Part shown: piece after piece, positions 1 to 7,214 of the stretch
How positions within the stretch are numbered: position 1 is the first letter of the stretch
Layout of the letters: each line of letters starts with the position of its first letter
NCBI GenBank assembly: GCA_900540335.1
Contig: UQFC01000101.1
Coordinates: 1 to 10,311, forward strand
Reading direction: 5' to 3'
Source of the DNA: an uncultured Clostridium sp.
GTDB taxonomy: Bacteria > Bacillota > Clostridia > Lachnospirales > Lachnospiraceae
DNA length: 10,311 bases
Position numbers and translations under genes: made by a program
The notes under the pieces: generated by a model
Databases searched by the model: none
The model's input: the letters and a program-made list of their open reading frames with translations, nothing else
What the model was told of the DNA's origin: nothing

Positions 1-79
1 AGCTACCTTAACCCACCGTCTAAAGCCAGTGGGATTGCGGTAGCCTTTTTTCAAGGCGTTTACAGCGCCTCAGACACAA

Positions 80-745
80 GTGTACGATCGCTGGGACGAT
101 ACCTACAATAGTGTGCTCATCCAGGAATTACTGAGCCGGACTCCTTTTGCAGGAGGGCTGTCTCTCTCTCCGGAAGAGCTAATGGATTATCGGACAGGCG
201 CCTGGTATTTTGCATCCCGAGAACCGAGAAATATTTCCATTGCAATCAATGACAGCCAGACACCCCAGGAAAAAGAGGAGCTTCGGAAAAAATATGAGGA
301 GCTGAACAGTCAGGGCTTTTCTCCCGGAATCGTATATGAAACAGAAGAAACTGTCACCCTCTGGGATATCCTCCCTCAGCACTACTACAATAACTATATT
401 ATTGCAGTGGTGATATTTCTCTCCGGCTGGATCGGAGGCTTCCTTTTGCTGGCAGCCATTGCCCTGTTCTACCTGCTGCTTTTTCGGTGTATTCTGAAAA
501 TCCGGGGAAATCTGGCCTCATGCACAGCCTTTGCCTGCGGACAGATTCTTTTATGGCAGACCATCTTCTATACTCTTGGAAATTTTGGTTTCCAGTACTG
601 CGCATTTCCCAATCTTCCTCTTCTTTCCGAAGGAAGAATCAGTATGGTATTTAACATGGTTTTAATTGGCTTTATTCTATCTGCCTACCGCTACGATCTG
701 GTAACGGCAGAACCGGCGGAATGTACCTCCACGGTTTCTCTGTAA
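80..745 (+). CDS. SEDS-family (FtsW/RodA/SpoVE-like) membrane protein, C-terminal part, 5' end unresolved
   Basis: The 221 visible residues look like the C-terminal half of a SEDS protein, the family of lipid II polymerases and their relatives that act in peptidoglycan synthesis in the cytoplasmic membrane. Seen: a stretch near residues 10-30 (YNSVLIQELLSRTPFAGG) resembling the family's 'gYQ..QslmA...GglfG' segment; an enlarged loop (about 31-95) that should lie outside the cell; LPQHYYNNYIIAVV (98-111), matching family LPEaHTDFIFAvi; then hydrophobic segments at about 106-138, 147-170 and 187-203, the last after NLPLLSEGRIS, a degenerate version of LPFiSYGGSS. The Asn at 105 falls where the catalytic Asp is expected. 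The GTG at 80 has no ribosome binding site. The same frame is stopped at 41-43, while another frame is open from 1 to 108, so the gene probably begins upstream of the window and is frameshifted or misread near its T6 run. A GC-rich hairpin follows the stop. Confidence 0.62.
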   Translation: MYDRWDDTYNSVLIQELLSRTPFAGGLSLSPEELMDYRTGAWYFASREPRNISIAINDSQTPQEKEELRKKYEELNSQGFSPGIVYETEETVTLWDILPQHYYNNYIIAVVIFLSGWIGGFLLLAAIALFYLLLFRCILKIRGNLASCTAFACGQILLWQTIFYTLGNFGFQYCAFPNLPLLSEGRISMVFNMVLIGFILSAYRYDLVTAEPAECTSTVSL

Positions 746-751
746 AAAGTC

Positions 752-778
752 AGGGGGCCGCATTTGCGGCCCCCTTTT
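752..778. terminator. GC-rich intrinsic terminator, possibly bidirectional, between converging genes
   Basis: GGGGGCCGC (753-761), loop ATTT and GCGGCCCCC (766-774) form a perfect 9-bp stem, extended by an A-T pair (752/775). On the plus strand it is followed by only four T (775-778); on the minus strand the arm is followed by TGAC and then T5. It lies 7 bases after the stop of the SEDS-like gene and about 75 bases beyond the stop of glgP, which converges on it, so it can serve both units. Confidence 0.85.
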
Positions 779-851
779 GACTTGTCATTTTCGAATCACG
801 AATGGCAATCATATATTGTTATTTGATCTTTTCTGTTTACATCTATGCCTC

Positions 852-3107
852 TTACTTGCCCAGCTTCCAGATATCCCGATTGTACTCGGCAATCGTCCGG
901 TCAGAGGAGAAGAATCCGGCCTTGCTGATATTCACCAGCATCTTCTTGGCCCAGCTCATCCGATCCTCATAATCGGCATAGGCTTTTTCTCTTGCCTCAG
1001 CGTAGCTTCTGTAATCCAGAAGTGTCATAAACCAGTCTTTATTCAGCAGTTCCTTGTAGAGACGCTCCAGGTTCTCCTTGTGGCCAATCTTCATCATTTC
1101 CTTGCCTACGATAAAGTCTACGGCCTCTTTGATATCCGCATCCTCTTCGTAATACTCTCTGGAAACGTAATCAGCCTTTGCATAATGGTCGATTACCGTC
1201 TCACTGGACTCACCGAAAATATAAATATTGTCCTTGCCCACCAGCTCTGCAATTTCCACATTTGCCCCGTCCATGGTTCCCAGGGTAACAGCGCCGTTTA
1301 ACATAAACTTCATGTTTCCGGTTCCGCTGGCCTCCTTGGATGCCAGAGAAATCTGCTCGGAAATATCGCAGGCCGGAATCAGCTTCTCTGCCTTGGTTAC
1401 ATTGTAGTTTTCAATCATAACCACCTTCAGCCACGGGCTGACCTTCGGATCCTCGTTCACCAGCTTCTGCAGACAGAGAATCAGGTGAATAATATCCTTT
1501 GCAATCACATAGGCCGGAGCCGCCTTGGCGCCGAAAATCACAGTAATCGGTCTTGCCGGCTTTTTGCCCCGCTTGATCTCCAGATATTTGTGAATCACAT
1601 ACAGCGCATTCATCTGCTGACGCTTGTACTCGTGAAGCCGCTTAATCTGAATATCGTAAATGGAATTCTCGTCAATGTCCACATTCTGGGTTTCTTTTAA
1701 ATATGCTTTTAAAGCAAGCTTATTCTGATGCTTGATTTCCAGCAGCTGCTTTAAGGTTTCCTGATCAGAGCAGGCTGTCAAAAGCTCCAGAAGAGCCGCA
1801 TCCTTTTTGTACTCATTGCCGATACGATCTGTAATCAGATCTGCCAGAGGATGGTTGCAGTGGAGCAGCCACCGGCGGAAGGTAATTCCGTTTGTCTTAT
1901 TGTTGAATTTCTCCGGATACAGCTGATAAAACGCATTCAGCTCACTGTTCTTTAAAATCTCTGTGTGCAGGTATGCCACTCCATTGACAGAAAAACCATA
2001 ATGGATGTCCATATGGGCCATATGCACAACATCATTTTTATCAATAATCGCCACAGCCTCATCCTGGTATTTTCTGCGGATCCGGTCATCTAAAATCTCA
2101 ATAATCGGAACCAGCTGAGGAACTACTTCCTTCAGATAAGAAATCGGCCATTTTTCCAGCGCCTCTGCCAGAATCGTGTGATTGGTATAGGCACAGGTTT
2201 TCTTCACGATCTCCACAGCCTCGCCAAAGTCAATGCCCCGTCCTGTCAGAAGACGGATCAGCTCCGGAATAACCATGGACGGATGGGTATCATTGATCTG
2301 AATCACTGCATAATCCGGCAGATCGTGGAGATTGCTTCCTTTTCTTTCGCACTCATCCAGAATATACTGCGCGCCGCTGCTGACCATAAAATACTGCTGG
2401 TAAATCCGCAGCTTGCGGCCATCCTCGTCACTGTCATCAGGATATAAAAACAGTGTCAGATTCTTTGCAATATTCTGCTTGTCAAAATCAATTCCGTCCT
2501 CAACCAGGCTTTCATCTACCGTGTCCAGATCAAACAGATGAAGCATGTTGGTGCGGTTTTTGTAGCCGGTTACAGCAATATCGTAAAGCCGTGACTGAAC
2601 CGTAAATCCGCCGAAGGAAACCGGATAAGTGGTCTCCCGCTTTAACAGCCAGGTTTTCTCCTCTATCCAGGGATTGGGAACCGCCTTCTGCAGCTCCTTT
2701 TCAAATTCCTGGCGAAACAGTCCCAGATGATAATTCAGGCCAATGCCATCGCCGTTTAAGCCAAGACTTGCCATGGAATCCAGAAAACAGGCAGCCAGAC
2801 GGCCCAGTCCGCCGTTTCCGAGAGACGGCTCCGGCTCCTCTTCCTCAATCTGGCAGATATCCTTTCCTGCCGCTGCCAGGATCTCCCGGATCTCATCATA
2901 CCAGCCCAGATTAATCAGGTTGTTTGACAGCAGCTTTCCAATCAGAAATTCTGCTGAAATATAATATACTTTTTTCTTTCCTGCCTCTGATGTGCGGGAA
3001 CATGCCTCCTGCTGCACCATAGTCAAAAGCGCCTCGTAAAGCTCTCTGTTTGTACAGCTCTCAACAGGCTTTCCACAGGCAGAAAGAAGTTTTTCGGATA
3101 AGTTCAT
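852..3107 (-). CDS. glgP: Glycogen/alpha-glucan phosphorylase (GT35)
   Basis: Cytoplasmic enzyme that removes glucose from alpha-1,4-glucan ends by phosphorolysis, giving glucose 1-phosphate. Seen in the 751-residue protein: GNGGLGRLAACFLDS (97-111), the glucan phosphorylase N-terminal signature; INDTHP (271-276); TNHTILAEALEKWP (308-321); KTNGITFRRWL (404-414); and EASGTGNMKFMLNGA (592-606), in which K600 is the pyridoxal phosphate lysine. The start is fixed by AAAGGAGG 7 bases before the ATG (reverse strand). At 751 residues it is shorter than the roughly 800-residue E. coli or Bacillus enzymes, as is usual for the clostridial subgroup. Phe replaces the more common Pro in the TNGITxRRW motif. 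It is preceded by its own sigma-A-like promoter and no other glycogen genes are in the window. The choice between glycogen and maltodextrin as main substrate cannot be made from sequence. Confidence 0.96.
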   Translation of the reverse strand: MNLSEKLLSACGKPVESCTNRELYEALLTMVQQEACSRTSEAGKKKVYYISAEFLIGKLLSNNLINLGWYDEIREILAAAGKDICQIEEEEPEPSLGNGGLGRLAACFLDSMASLGLNGDGIGLNYHLGLFRQEFEKELQKAVPNPWIEEKTWLLKRETTYPVSFGGFTVQSRLYDIAVTGYKNRTNMLHLFDLDTVDESLVEDGIDFDKQNIAKNLTLFLYPDDSDEDGRKLRIYQQYFMVSSGAQYILDECERKGSNLHDLPDYAVIQINDTHPSMVIPELIRLLTGRGIDFGEAVEIVKKTCAYTNHTILAEALEKWPISYLKEVVPQLVPIIEILDDRIRRKYQDEAVAIIDKNDVVHMAHMDIHYGFSVNGVAYLHTEILKNSELNAFYQLYPEKFNNKTNGITFRRWLLHCNHPLADLITDRIGNEYKKDAALLELLTACSDQETLKQLLEIKHQNKLALKAYLKETQNVDIDENSIYDIQIKRLHEYKRQQMNALYVIHKYLEIKRGKKPARPITVIFGAKAAPAYVIAKDIIHLILCLQKLVNEDPKVSPWLKVVMIENYNVTKAEKLIPACDISEQISLASKEASGTGNMKFMLNGAVTLGTMDGANVEIAELVGKDNIYIFGESSETVIDHYAKADYVSREYYEEDADIKEAVDFIVGKEMMKIGHKENLERLYKELLNKDWFMTLLDYRSYAEAREKAYADYEDRMSWAKKMLVNISKAGFFSSDRTIAEYNRDIWKLGK

Positions 3108-3173
3108 CTTTCATCCTCCTTTTGCATTTCTATCTTTTTCTGGTTTTTTCCTTGTCTGTTTTTCACCATACCT

Positions 3174-3203
3174 ATTGTAATCGCAGATGAATCCATCCGT
3201 CAA
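3174..3203 (-). promoter_or_regulatory. Predicted sigma-A-type promoter of glgP
   Basis: On the minus strand, TTGACG (3203-3198) is followed after 18 bases by TACAAT (3179-3174). Each hexamer matches the consensus at 5 of 6 positions. Transcription would start near 3167 and give a leader of about 60 bases. It lies between the stop of the amidotransferase-like gene (3222) and glgP, where I see no clear terminator, so read-through from upstream is also possible. Confidence 0.6.
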
Positions 3204-3221
3204 TATGGCTTTCGCACAGAA

Positions 3222-4028
3222 TCACAGGCATTTCCCGGCATTTCCACAGCAGGCTTCTACAAATTTTGCAAGAATTCTCCTGCTTTCCTCACTTTTCCGG
3301 AAGGAAAATTCCGGATGCCACTGAACAGCCGCAGCAAACCGTTTTCCCGGCATCTCTGCAGCTTCAATCAGACCATCCGGTCCCACAGCCGCAGCCTGAA
3401 GCACCGGGGCAAGCTTCCTGATTCCCTGGTGATGACAGCTGTTTACTCCCATCTCCTTCTGGTGAAGAAGCTTTTCCAGGAAGGAATCCGGAAGAATGGT
3501 TACCTTATGAGCTTCCCCGTCGTAAGGCGGCTTCATCCGGTGACTGACCTGTTTTTCCTCTCCAGAACCGGCTGCCGGATATTCCGCTTCCAGATCCTGA
3601 TAGAGGGTTCCTCCCAGATATCCATTGAGAAACTGCAGTCCCCGGCAAATGCCGAAAACCGGTTTATCCAGTCTTAAAACCTCCTGAAGCAGAAGCTTTT
3701 CCATCTCATCCCTCTGCCGGCAAAGAGTTCCGCACACCTCCCGCTTTTCTTCTCCGTAAACAGCCGGATCCACATCATGTCCTCCGGTAAGTACAAATCC
3801 GTCCAGCTGCTCTGCCAGCTGTCTCACTGCCTCCTCATCTGCTGTGAGAGGCATCATCACCGGAATGGCCCCGGACTCTTCCAGAGCAATCATATAGCCG
3901 GGAAGCATCCAGTAACTGTCCTTAAATTCATCATACAGAGGAACCAGTCCAATCACCGGACGTTTTCCTCTTTTTTTCTCTTCTGCCGTCTGCTGTGCCA
4001 TACTTTCATTCTGTTCTGTCATTCCCAT
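3222..4028 (-). CDS. Class I glutamine amidotransferase-like hydrolase (peptidase C26, PuuD/gamma-Glu hydrolase type)
   Basis: Probably a cytoplasmic hydrolase of gamma-glutamyl bonds, of the family that includes PuuD (gamma-glutamyl-GABA hydrolase). Numbering from the chosen start (268 residues): PVIGLVPLYDE opens the domain near 24; LTGGHDVDP (80-88) corresponds to the family's oxyanion strand region; GICRGLQ (126-132) contains the nucleophile C128; NSCHHQGI (196-203) matches the family's VNSxHhQ motif; QWHPEF (236-241) supplies H238 and E240. The frame stays open back to 4151 inside the preceding gene, but GAGGAAGG lies 7 bases before the ATG at 4028, which leaves a 38-base gap from that gene's stop, so 4028 is preferred. 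It is probably co-transcribed with the metallophosphoesterase gene. The true gamma-glutamyl substrate is unknown, and no putrescine pathway genes are nearby. Confidence 0.88.
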   Translation of the reverse strand: MGMTEQNESMAQQTAEEKKRGKRPVIGLVPLYDEFKDSYWMLPGYMIALEESGAIPVMMPLTADEEAVRQLAEQLDGFVLTGGHDVDPAVYGEEKREVCGTLCRQRDEMEKLLLQEVLRLDKPVFGICRGLQFLNGYLGGTLYQDLEAEYPAAGSGEEKQVSHRMKPPYDGEAHKVTILPDSFLEKLLHQKEMGVNSCHHQGIRKLAPVLQAAAVGPDGLIEAAEMPGKRFAAAVQWHPEFSFRKSEESRRILAKFVEACCGNAGKCL

Positions 4029-4066
4029 CTCTATTCCTTCCTCACCTATAATTCCAGTCTCCGGTT

Positions 4067-5638
4067 CTAATCTCCGGCTTTGATTTCCGCCTTCTGACTT
4101 CCGCCCTCTTCCTGAAACTCTTTTCTCGTAACAGGTTCCTCCGGCTCCCAATGCCAGGCTTTTGTCTCGTCTCCCCCGTCCTTTATCATCTGCCGGATCT
4201 GATCCACGCAGGAATTGTCCGGCTCCGCCCTCATCCAGAGAGTATATGCCTTTCTCCGGATGATCTCGTCCTTTTCCACTTTGTTTCCGGCGCAGTAATC
4301 ATAATACACCTCTGCATAAAGACCTGCCATGACCTTTTTTAAATCATCCGGAACAAGAACAATCTTTTTCTCTGTCTGCGTCTGAATCACCTCTTTGAAA
4401 AAGGACTCAGACCATTCTTCATAATCTTCTATTTCAGGAATCCACGGTCCCGGATTCAGCCTCTCTGTTTCAAAATTCATTCCTCCCTCTTCGTCCCAGG
4501 ACAGCATTCCAAAATGATTGGGCGACAGGGAAACTGCCCCGAGAACAATCTCGGAAATTCCATTTTTCTGCTGTTTTCCCGGCTCCGGCTGATGCTTTTT
4601 CACTCTCTGGACATGAAGATGGCCGCTGACATAGAGAGGAACCTGATATTTCTCCAGAAGCGCCGTTATCTCCTGATAATTCTCCATCGTACAGTCATCG
4701 GTGTACAGGCGGCTTTCCCAAAGCAGATTATGGTGTCCCACAGGGAGAACCTGAATTCCGTTCTCCTTAGCCACCTGCAGATGGACCTCCAGCCACTGAA
4801 GAGTTTCCGGCTTCAGGCGGCCGTTTACATGATTGCCATCCTCATACTGGCAGGTATCCAACATCAGAAGCCAGTGCCAGGGATCGACCGGATATACATA
4901 ACTCAGGGAAGCAGGATCCCGGTTGGGAGACTGATCATATCCGAAAGAATGATAAATTTCATAAAATTCCTCTCCTGACTCAAGATACTCAGCCGCCTCT
5001 TTTTTATCGCCAAAATAAACAGCCGCATTGTGATTCTGAATATCGTGATTTCCCGGAATCACTACCACAGGAACTCCTCCATCCTGAATCTCCTTCAGCT
5101 TTTTTGCAAGCTCCAGATGATTTTCCTTTTCTCCATTCAGAGTAATGTCACCGGAAAGCACCAGGGCAGAAGGCTTTTCCTCCAGAGCCCTGGCTGCCAG
5201 AGCCTCCAGAAGCTGCTCACTGTACTGATGGGCCTTTCCGTCATCTGACTTCACCAAATTCCAGAAGGCCTTTCCCTCATCATGAGTGGATCCGCTCATA
5301 TAGTGAAGGTCAGACACCAGCATCAGTCTCGGAGGTTCATACGGCGGTGTTTCTTCCGTCTGTCCCCGGGGCTTATCTGTTCCCTCCGGTCTGCCGGAAA
5401 CCTCCATTTCTTCTATTTCTGTTTCAGGTTCTGTTTCCAGAGACTCCTCCCCTTCTGTCTCCCCGGCCGGAGTTTCCTCCTCAGAAGGCTCCGTCTGTCC
5501 CGGATACTCAGATTCCTGCACAGATGGGGTTTTCGGCTCCACAGGGCTGTTTAATCTTCCCAGCAGCCATACAATCCCGGCGCAGGCCGCCAGGAGTGCC
5601 AGATAAAAAAACAGGATCATCAATCTTTTCTGTCTCAT
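4067..5638 (-). CDS. Membrane-anchored calcineurin-like metallophosphoesterase
   Basis: Predicted two-metal phosphoesterase tethered outside the membrane. The 523-residue protein begins with positive MRQKR and one hydrophobic segment (about 7-27), an uncleaved anchor or signal peptide. Next is an acidic Glu/Pro/Thr-rich linker (about 31-102) and then the catalytic domain: SDLHY (D110, H112), LSGDI (D164), GNHD (N197, H198), VGHHN (H302/H303) and SGHLHV (H340, H342), which covers the metal-ligand blocks of the superfamily. Residues after about 395 form a separate, mostly helical-looking tail that I do not recognise. An in-frame TAA lies four codons before the ATG, so only M1 or M7 can start it. 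M1 keeps the charged N-region, but no good ribosome binding site is visible. It is first gene of a likely two-gene unit with the amidotransferase-like gene. Substrate is unknown; nucleotides, phospholipids and wall phosphates are possible. Confidence 0.88.
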   Translation of the reverse strand: MRQKRLMILFFYLALLAACAGIVWLLGRLNSPVEPKTPSVQESEYPGQTEPSEEETPAGETEGEESLETEPETEIEEMEVSGRPEGTDKPRGQTEETPPYEPPRLMLVSDLHYMSGSTHDEGKAFWNLVKSDDGKAHQYSEQLLEALAARALEEKPSALVLSGDITLNGEKENHLELAKKLKEIQDGGVPVVVIPGNHDIQNHNAAVYFGDKKEAAEYLESGEEFYEIYHSFGYDQSPNRDPASLSYVYPVDPWHWLLMLDTCQYEDGNHVNGRLKPETLQWLEVHLQVAKENGIQVLPVGHHNLLWESRLYTDDCTMENYQEITALLEKYQVPLYVSGHLHVQRVKKHQPEPGKQQKNGISEIVLGAVSLSPNHFGMLSWDEEGGMNFETERLNPGPWIPEIEDYEEWSESFFKEVIQTQTEKKIVLVPDDLKKVMAGLYAEVYYDYCAGNKVEKDEIIRRKAYTLWMRAEPDNSCVDQIRQMIKDGGDETKAWHWEPEEPVTRKEFQEEGGSQKAEIKAGD

Positions 5639-5676
5639 CGTTCTGTCTTATGCTCCATTTTTTCATTAACCGGGAG

Positions 5677-5705
5677 ATCATACCACAAATCAGAAAAAAA
5701 AGAAA
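5677..5705 (-). promoter_or_regulatory. Predicted extended -10 promoter of the metallophosphoesterase unit
   Basis: On the minus strand TGG-TATGAT (5685-5677) is an extended -10 element. Seventeen bases upstream is a poor -35 (TTTCTT, 5705-5700), which lies in the T-rich tail of the preceding terminator. The start would be near 5669, with a leader of about 30 bases. Confidence 0.5.
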
Positions 5706-5751
5706 GAATGTACAGGGCAATCACATTTCCCATGTCTGCCCCATACATTCT
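5693..5751 (-). terminator. Intrinsic terminator after the galactokinase gene
   Basis: Read on the minus strand, AGAATGTATGGGGCA (5751-5737) pairs along all 15 bases, including two G-U pairs, with TGCCCTGTACATTCT (5719-5705). The 17-base loop can itself fold by ACAT/ATGT. The stem is followed by TTCTTTTTTTTC. It lies about 30 bases after the kinase stop codon and separates this gene from the metallophosphoesterase unit. Confidence 0.88.
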
Positions 5752-5782
5752 GTTCTTTTCTCTCATCAAAAGATCGTCGCCG

Positions 5783-7072
5783 TCATCCGACTGTATCATT
5801 TACACAGATTGCCCCGTAAGGACGAATACTCATACGGTAAGCGCATCCTTCTCCCAGCGCCTTTTCCATATATGTAATATACTCATCCACAATCTCATTG
5901 GGAAGCATTGCCATAATTACACCGGCAAAGCCGCCGCCGTGAATTCTGCAGGCTCCCTTCTGCTTCTTCTCAATAAACAGCTCAGTCAGAGCCAGTGCAA
6001 CGGAAATTCCCTGTTCCTGATAATCCGTATTTGTATAACAGTTCTGCAGCCACTTCCAGGAAGAGTTGCCGGAAGCTGTAATATTGCTCAGGAAGTCGTC
6101 AAACCGGCCTTCCTTCAATGCTGCCACCTCAGCATCCACCCGACGGTTTTCCTCAAAGAAATGAAGAGCGCGCATCACAGAACGGTCACCGGCAAATTCC
6201 CGGACCGCCTTCAGATTGTCAATAACCTGCTCCTCTGTAATTTCTGCGCATACCTCTTTTCCGAAGTACTCTGCTACCTTTTTCATCTCAGCCGGAACTG
6301 CAGAGTAATCTGCGCTCAGATCTGCATGGCCTTTTCCTGTCTGCACAATAATCAGGCTGTGATCTCTGGATGCAAAATCAAAATCAATCTTTTCTACTGC
6401 CGGAGCTGCCGGATTGGCAAAATCAATCGTAATCAGTCCGCCTACCGCGCAGGCCATCTGATCCAACAGGCCGGAAGCCTTATCCCAGTATACATTCTCT
6501 GCATATTTTCCTACATGAGCATAGGCAACCGTATCCATTCTGCCCTCATTGAAGAAGCGGTTCAGCATGGAACACAGAAGCATCTCAAAAGAAGCGGAGG
6601 AGCTGACTCCGGCAGAGCTGATTACATTGCTTGTAATGTAGGCATCAAAGCCGCCAATCTCATAGCCTGCCTCCAGGAATCCCTTCAGCAGTCCTTTAAC
6701 CAGATCCACGGTTCCCGCTTTCTTCGGGCTGGGAGACAGATCCTTCAGATCAATTGAGAATTCCTGCTGAAATGTCTCACTGATAATATTTACCCTGGAA
6801 GAATCATTCTTTGCCGCAATTCCCACACAATCCAGGTTAATGCTTCCGGCCAGAACCTTTCCGTGGTTGTGATCCGTATGGTTTCCGCTGATCTCTGTCC
6901 GTCCCGGAGAACTGAACATCAGAATATCACGATCCCCGAAGGTTTTCTGAAATTTACCGATCATATCCCGGTAACGATCTGTATTTTCTGCTGCCTCTTT
7001 TCCGTAAAGCTTCTCCATCAGCGCTGCTGCCTGCGGAGAATCAAGCAACTGCAATGTTTCTGCTGCTTTCAT
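5783..7072 (-). CDS. galK: Galactokinase-family GHMP kinase
   Basis: Probable cytoplasmic galactokinase (ATP plus galactose to galactose 1-phosphate, entry to the Leloir pathway). Numbering from the chosen start (429 residues): PGRTEISGNHTDHNHG (56-71) is the galactokinase signature, with R58 as the expected catalytic Arg; SSAGVSSSAS (152-161) is the GHMP phosphate-binding loop; LLDQMACAVGG (202-212) has the expected catalytic base D204; HGGGFAG (378-384) is GHMP motif 3. The frame is open to 7147, but GGAGGG lies 7 bases before the ATG at 7072 and the predicted promoter lies within the longer version, so 7072 is the start. Where well-studied enzymes have GEHTDY, this one has GNHTDH: Asn replaces the sugar-binding Glu. 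To my knowledge this variant is common in clostridial proteins called galactokinase. No galT or galE is in the window, so the exact sugar is not settled by context. Confidence 0.87.
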   Translation of the reverse strand: MKAAETLQLLDSPQAAALMEKLYGKEAAENTDRYRDMIGKFQKTFGDRDILMFSSPGRTEISGNHTDHNHGKVLAGSINLDCVGIAAKNDSSRVNIISETFQQEFSIDLKDLSPSPKKAGTVDLVKGLLKGFLEAGYEIGGFDAYITSNVISSAGVSSSASFEMLLCSMLNRFFNEGRMDTVAYAHVGKYAENVYWDKASGLLDQMACAVGGLITIDFANPAAPAVEKIDFDFASRDHSLIIVQTGKGHADLSADYSAVPAEMKKVAEYFGKEVCAEITEEQVIDNLKAVREFAGDRSVMRALHFFEENRRVDAEVAALKEGRFDDFLSNITASGNSSWKWLQNCYTNTDYQEQGISVALALTELFIEKKQKGACRIHGGGFAGVIMAMLPNEIVDEYITYMEKALGEGCAYRMSIRPYGAICVNDTVG

Positions 7073-7112
7073 ATTCACACCCTCCAAACTAACATTTTTT
7101 AGAACTGTCAAA

Positions 7113-7142
7113 AGTATAACACACCTTCCATGCCCCGTACAA
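7113..7142 (-). promoter_or_regulatory. Predicted promoter of the galactokinase gene
   Basis: On the minus strand TGT-TATACT (7121-7113) is an extended -10 element, with a weak -35 TTGTAC (7142-7137) 18 bases upstream. The start would be near 7106, giving a leader of about 34 bases with GGAGGG. The stretch between this promoter and the LysR stop (7215) holds only a weak CGCAG/CTGCG stem without a T-run, so termination of lysR here is unclear. Confidence 0.55.
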
Positions 7143-7214
7143 TACAATATTCTTTGATTTCCTGCAGAATTTCATATTCCCGGACTTCTGCGCAGCAAAC
7201 CTGCGAATCCGCCC

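Noticed and set aside
777..1301. Plus-strand open frame of 174 codons over the glgP 3' end
   Set aside because: Antisense to the well-supported C-terminal part of glycogen phosphorylase, with no recognisable domain and a start inside the terminator region.
4029..4151. Longer N-terminus for the amidotransferase-like protein
   Set aside because: The extra 41 residues overlap the preceding gene by 85 bases, have no ribosome binding site and are Arg/Gly-rich shadow sequence. GAGGAAGG marks the start at 4028.
5347..5877. Plus-strand open frame of 176 codons
   Set aside because: It runs across the start of the metallophosphoesterase gene, its promoter and the terminator on the other strand. The Pro/Phe-rich sequence mirrors the Glu/Pro-rich linker.
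5708..6757. Plus-strand open frame of 349 codons
   Set aside because: It is antisense to the galactokinase gene, has no family motif or ribosome binding site, and its Cys/His-rich composition is that of a shadow frame. The minus-strand protein has all GHMP motifs.
7073..7147. Longer N-terminus for the galactokinase-like protein
   Set aside because: This stretch contains the predicted promoter and the GGAGGG site; the family domain begins well after the ATG at 7072.
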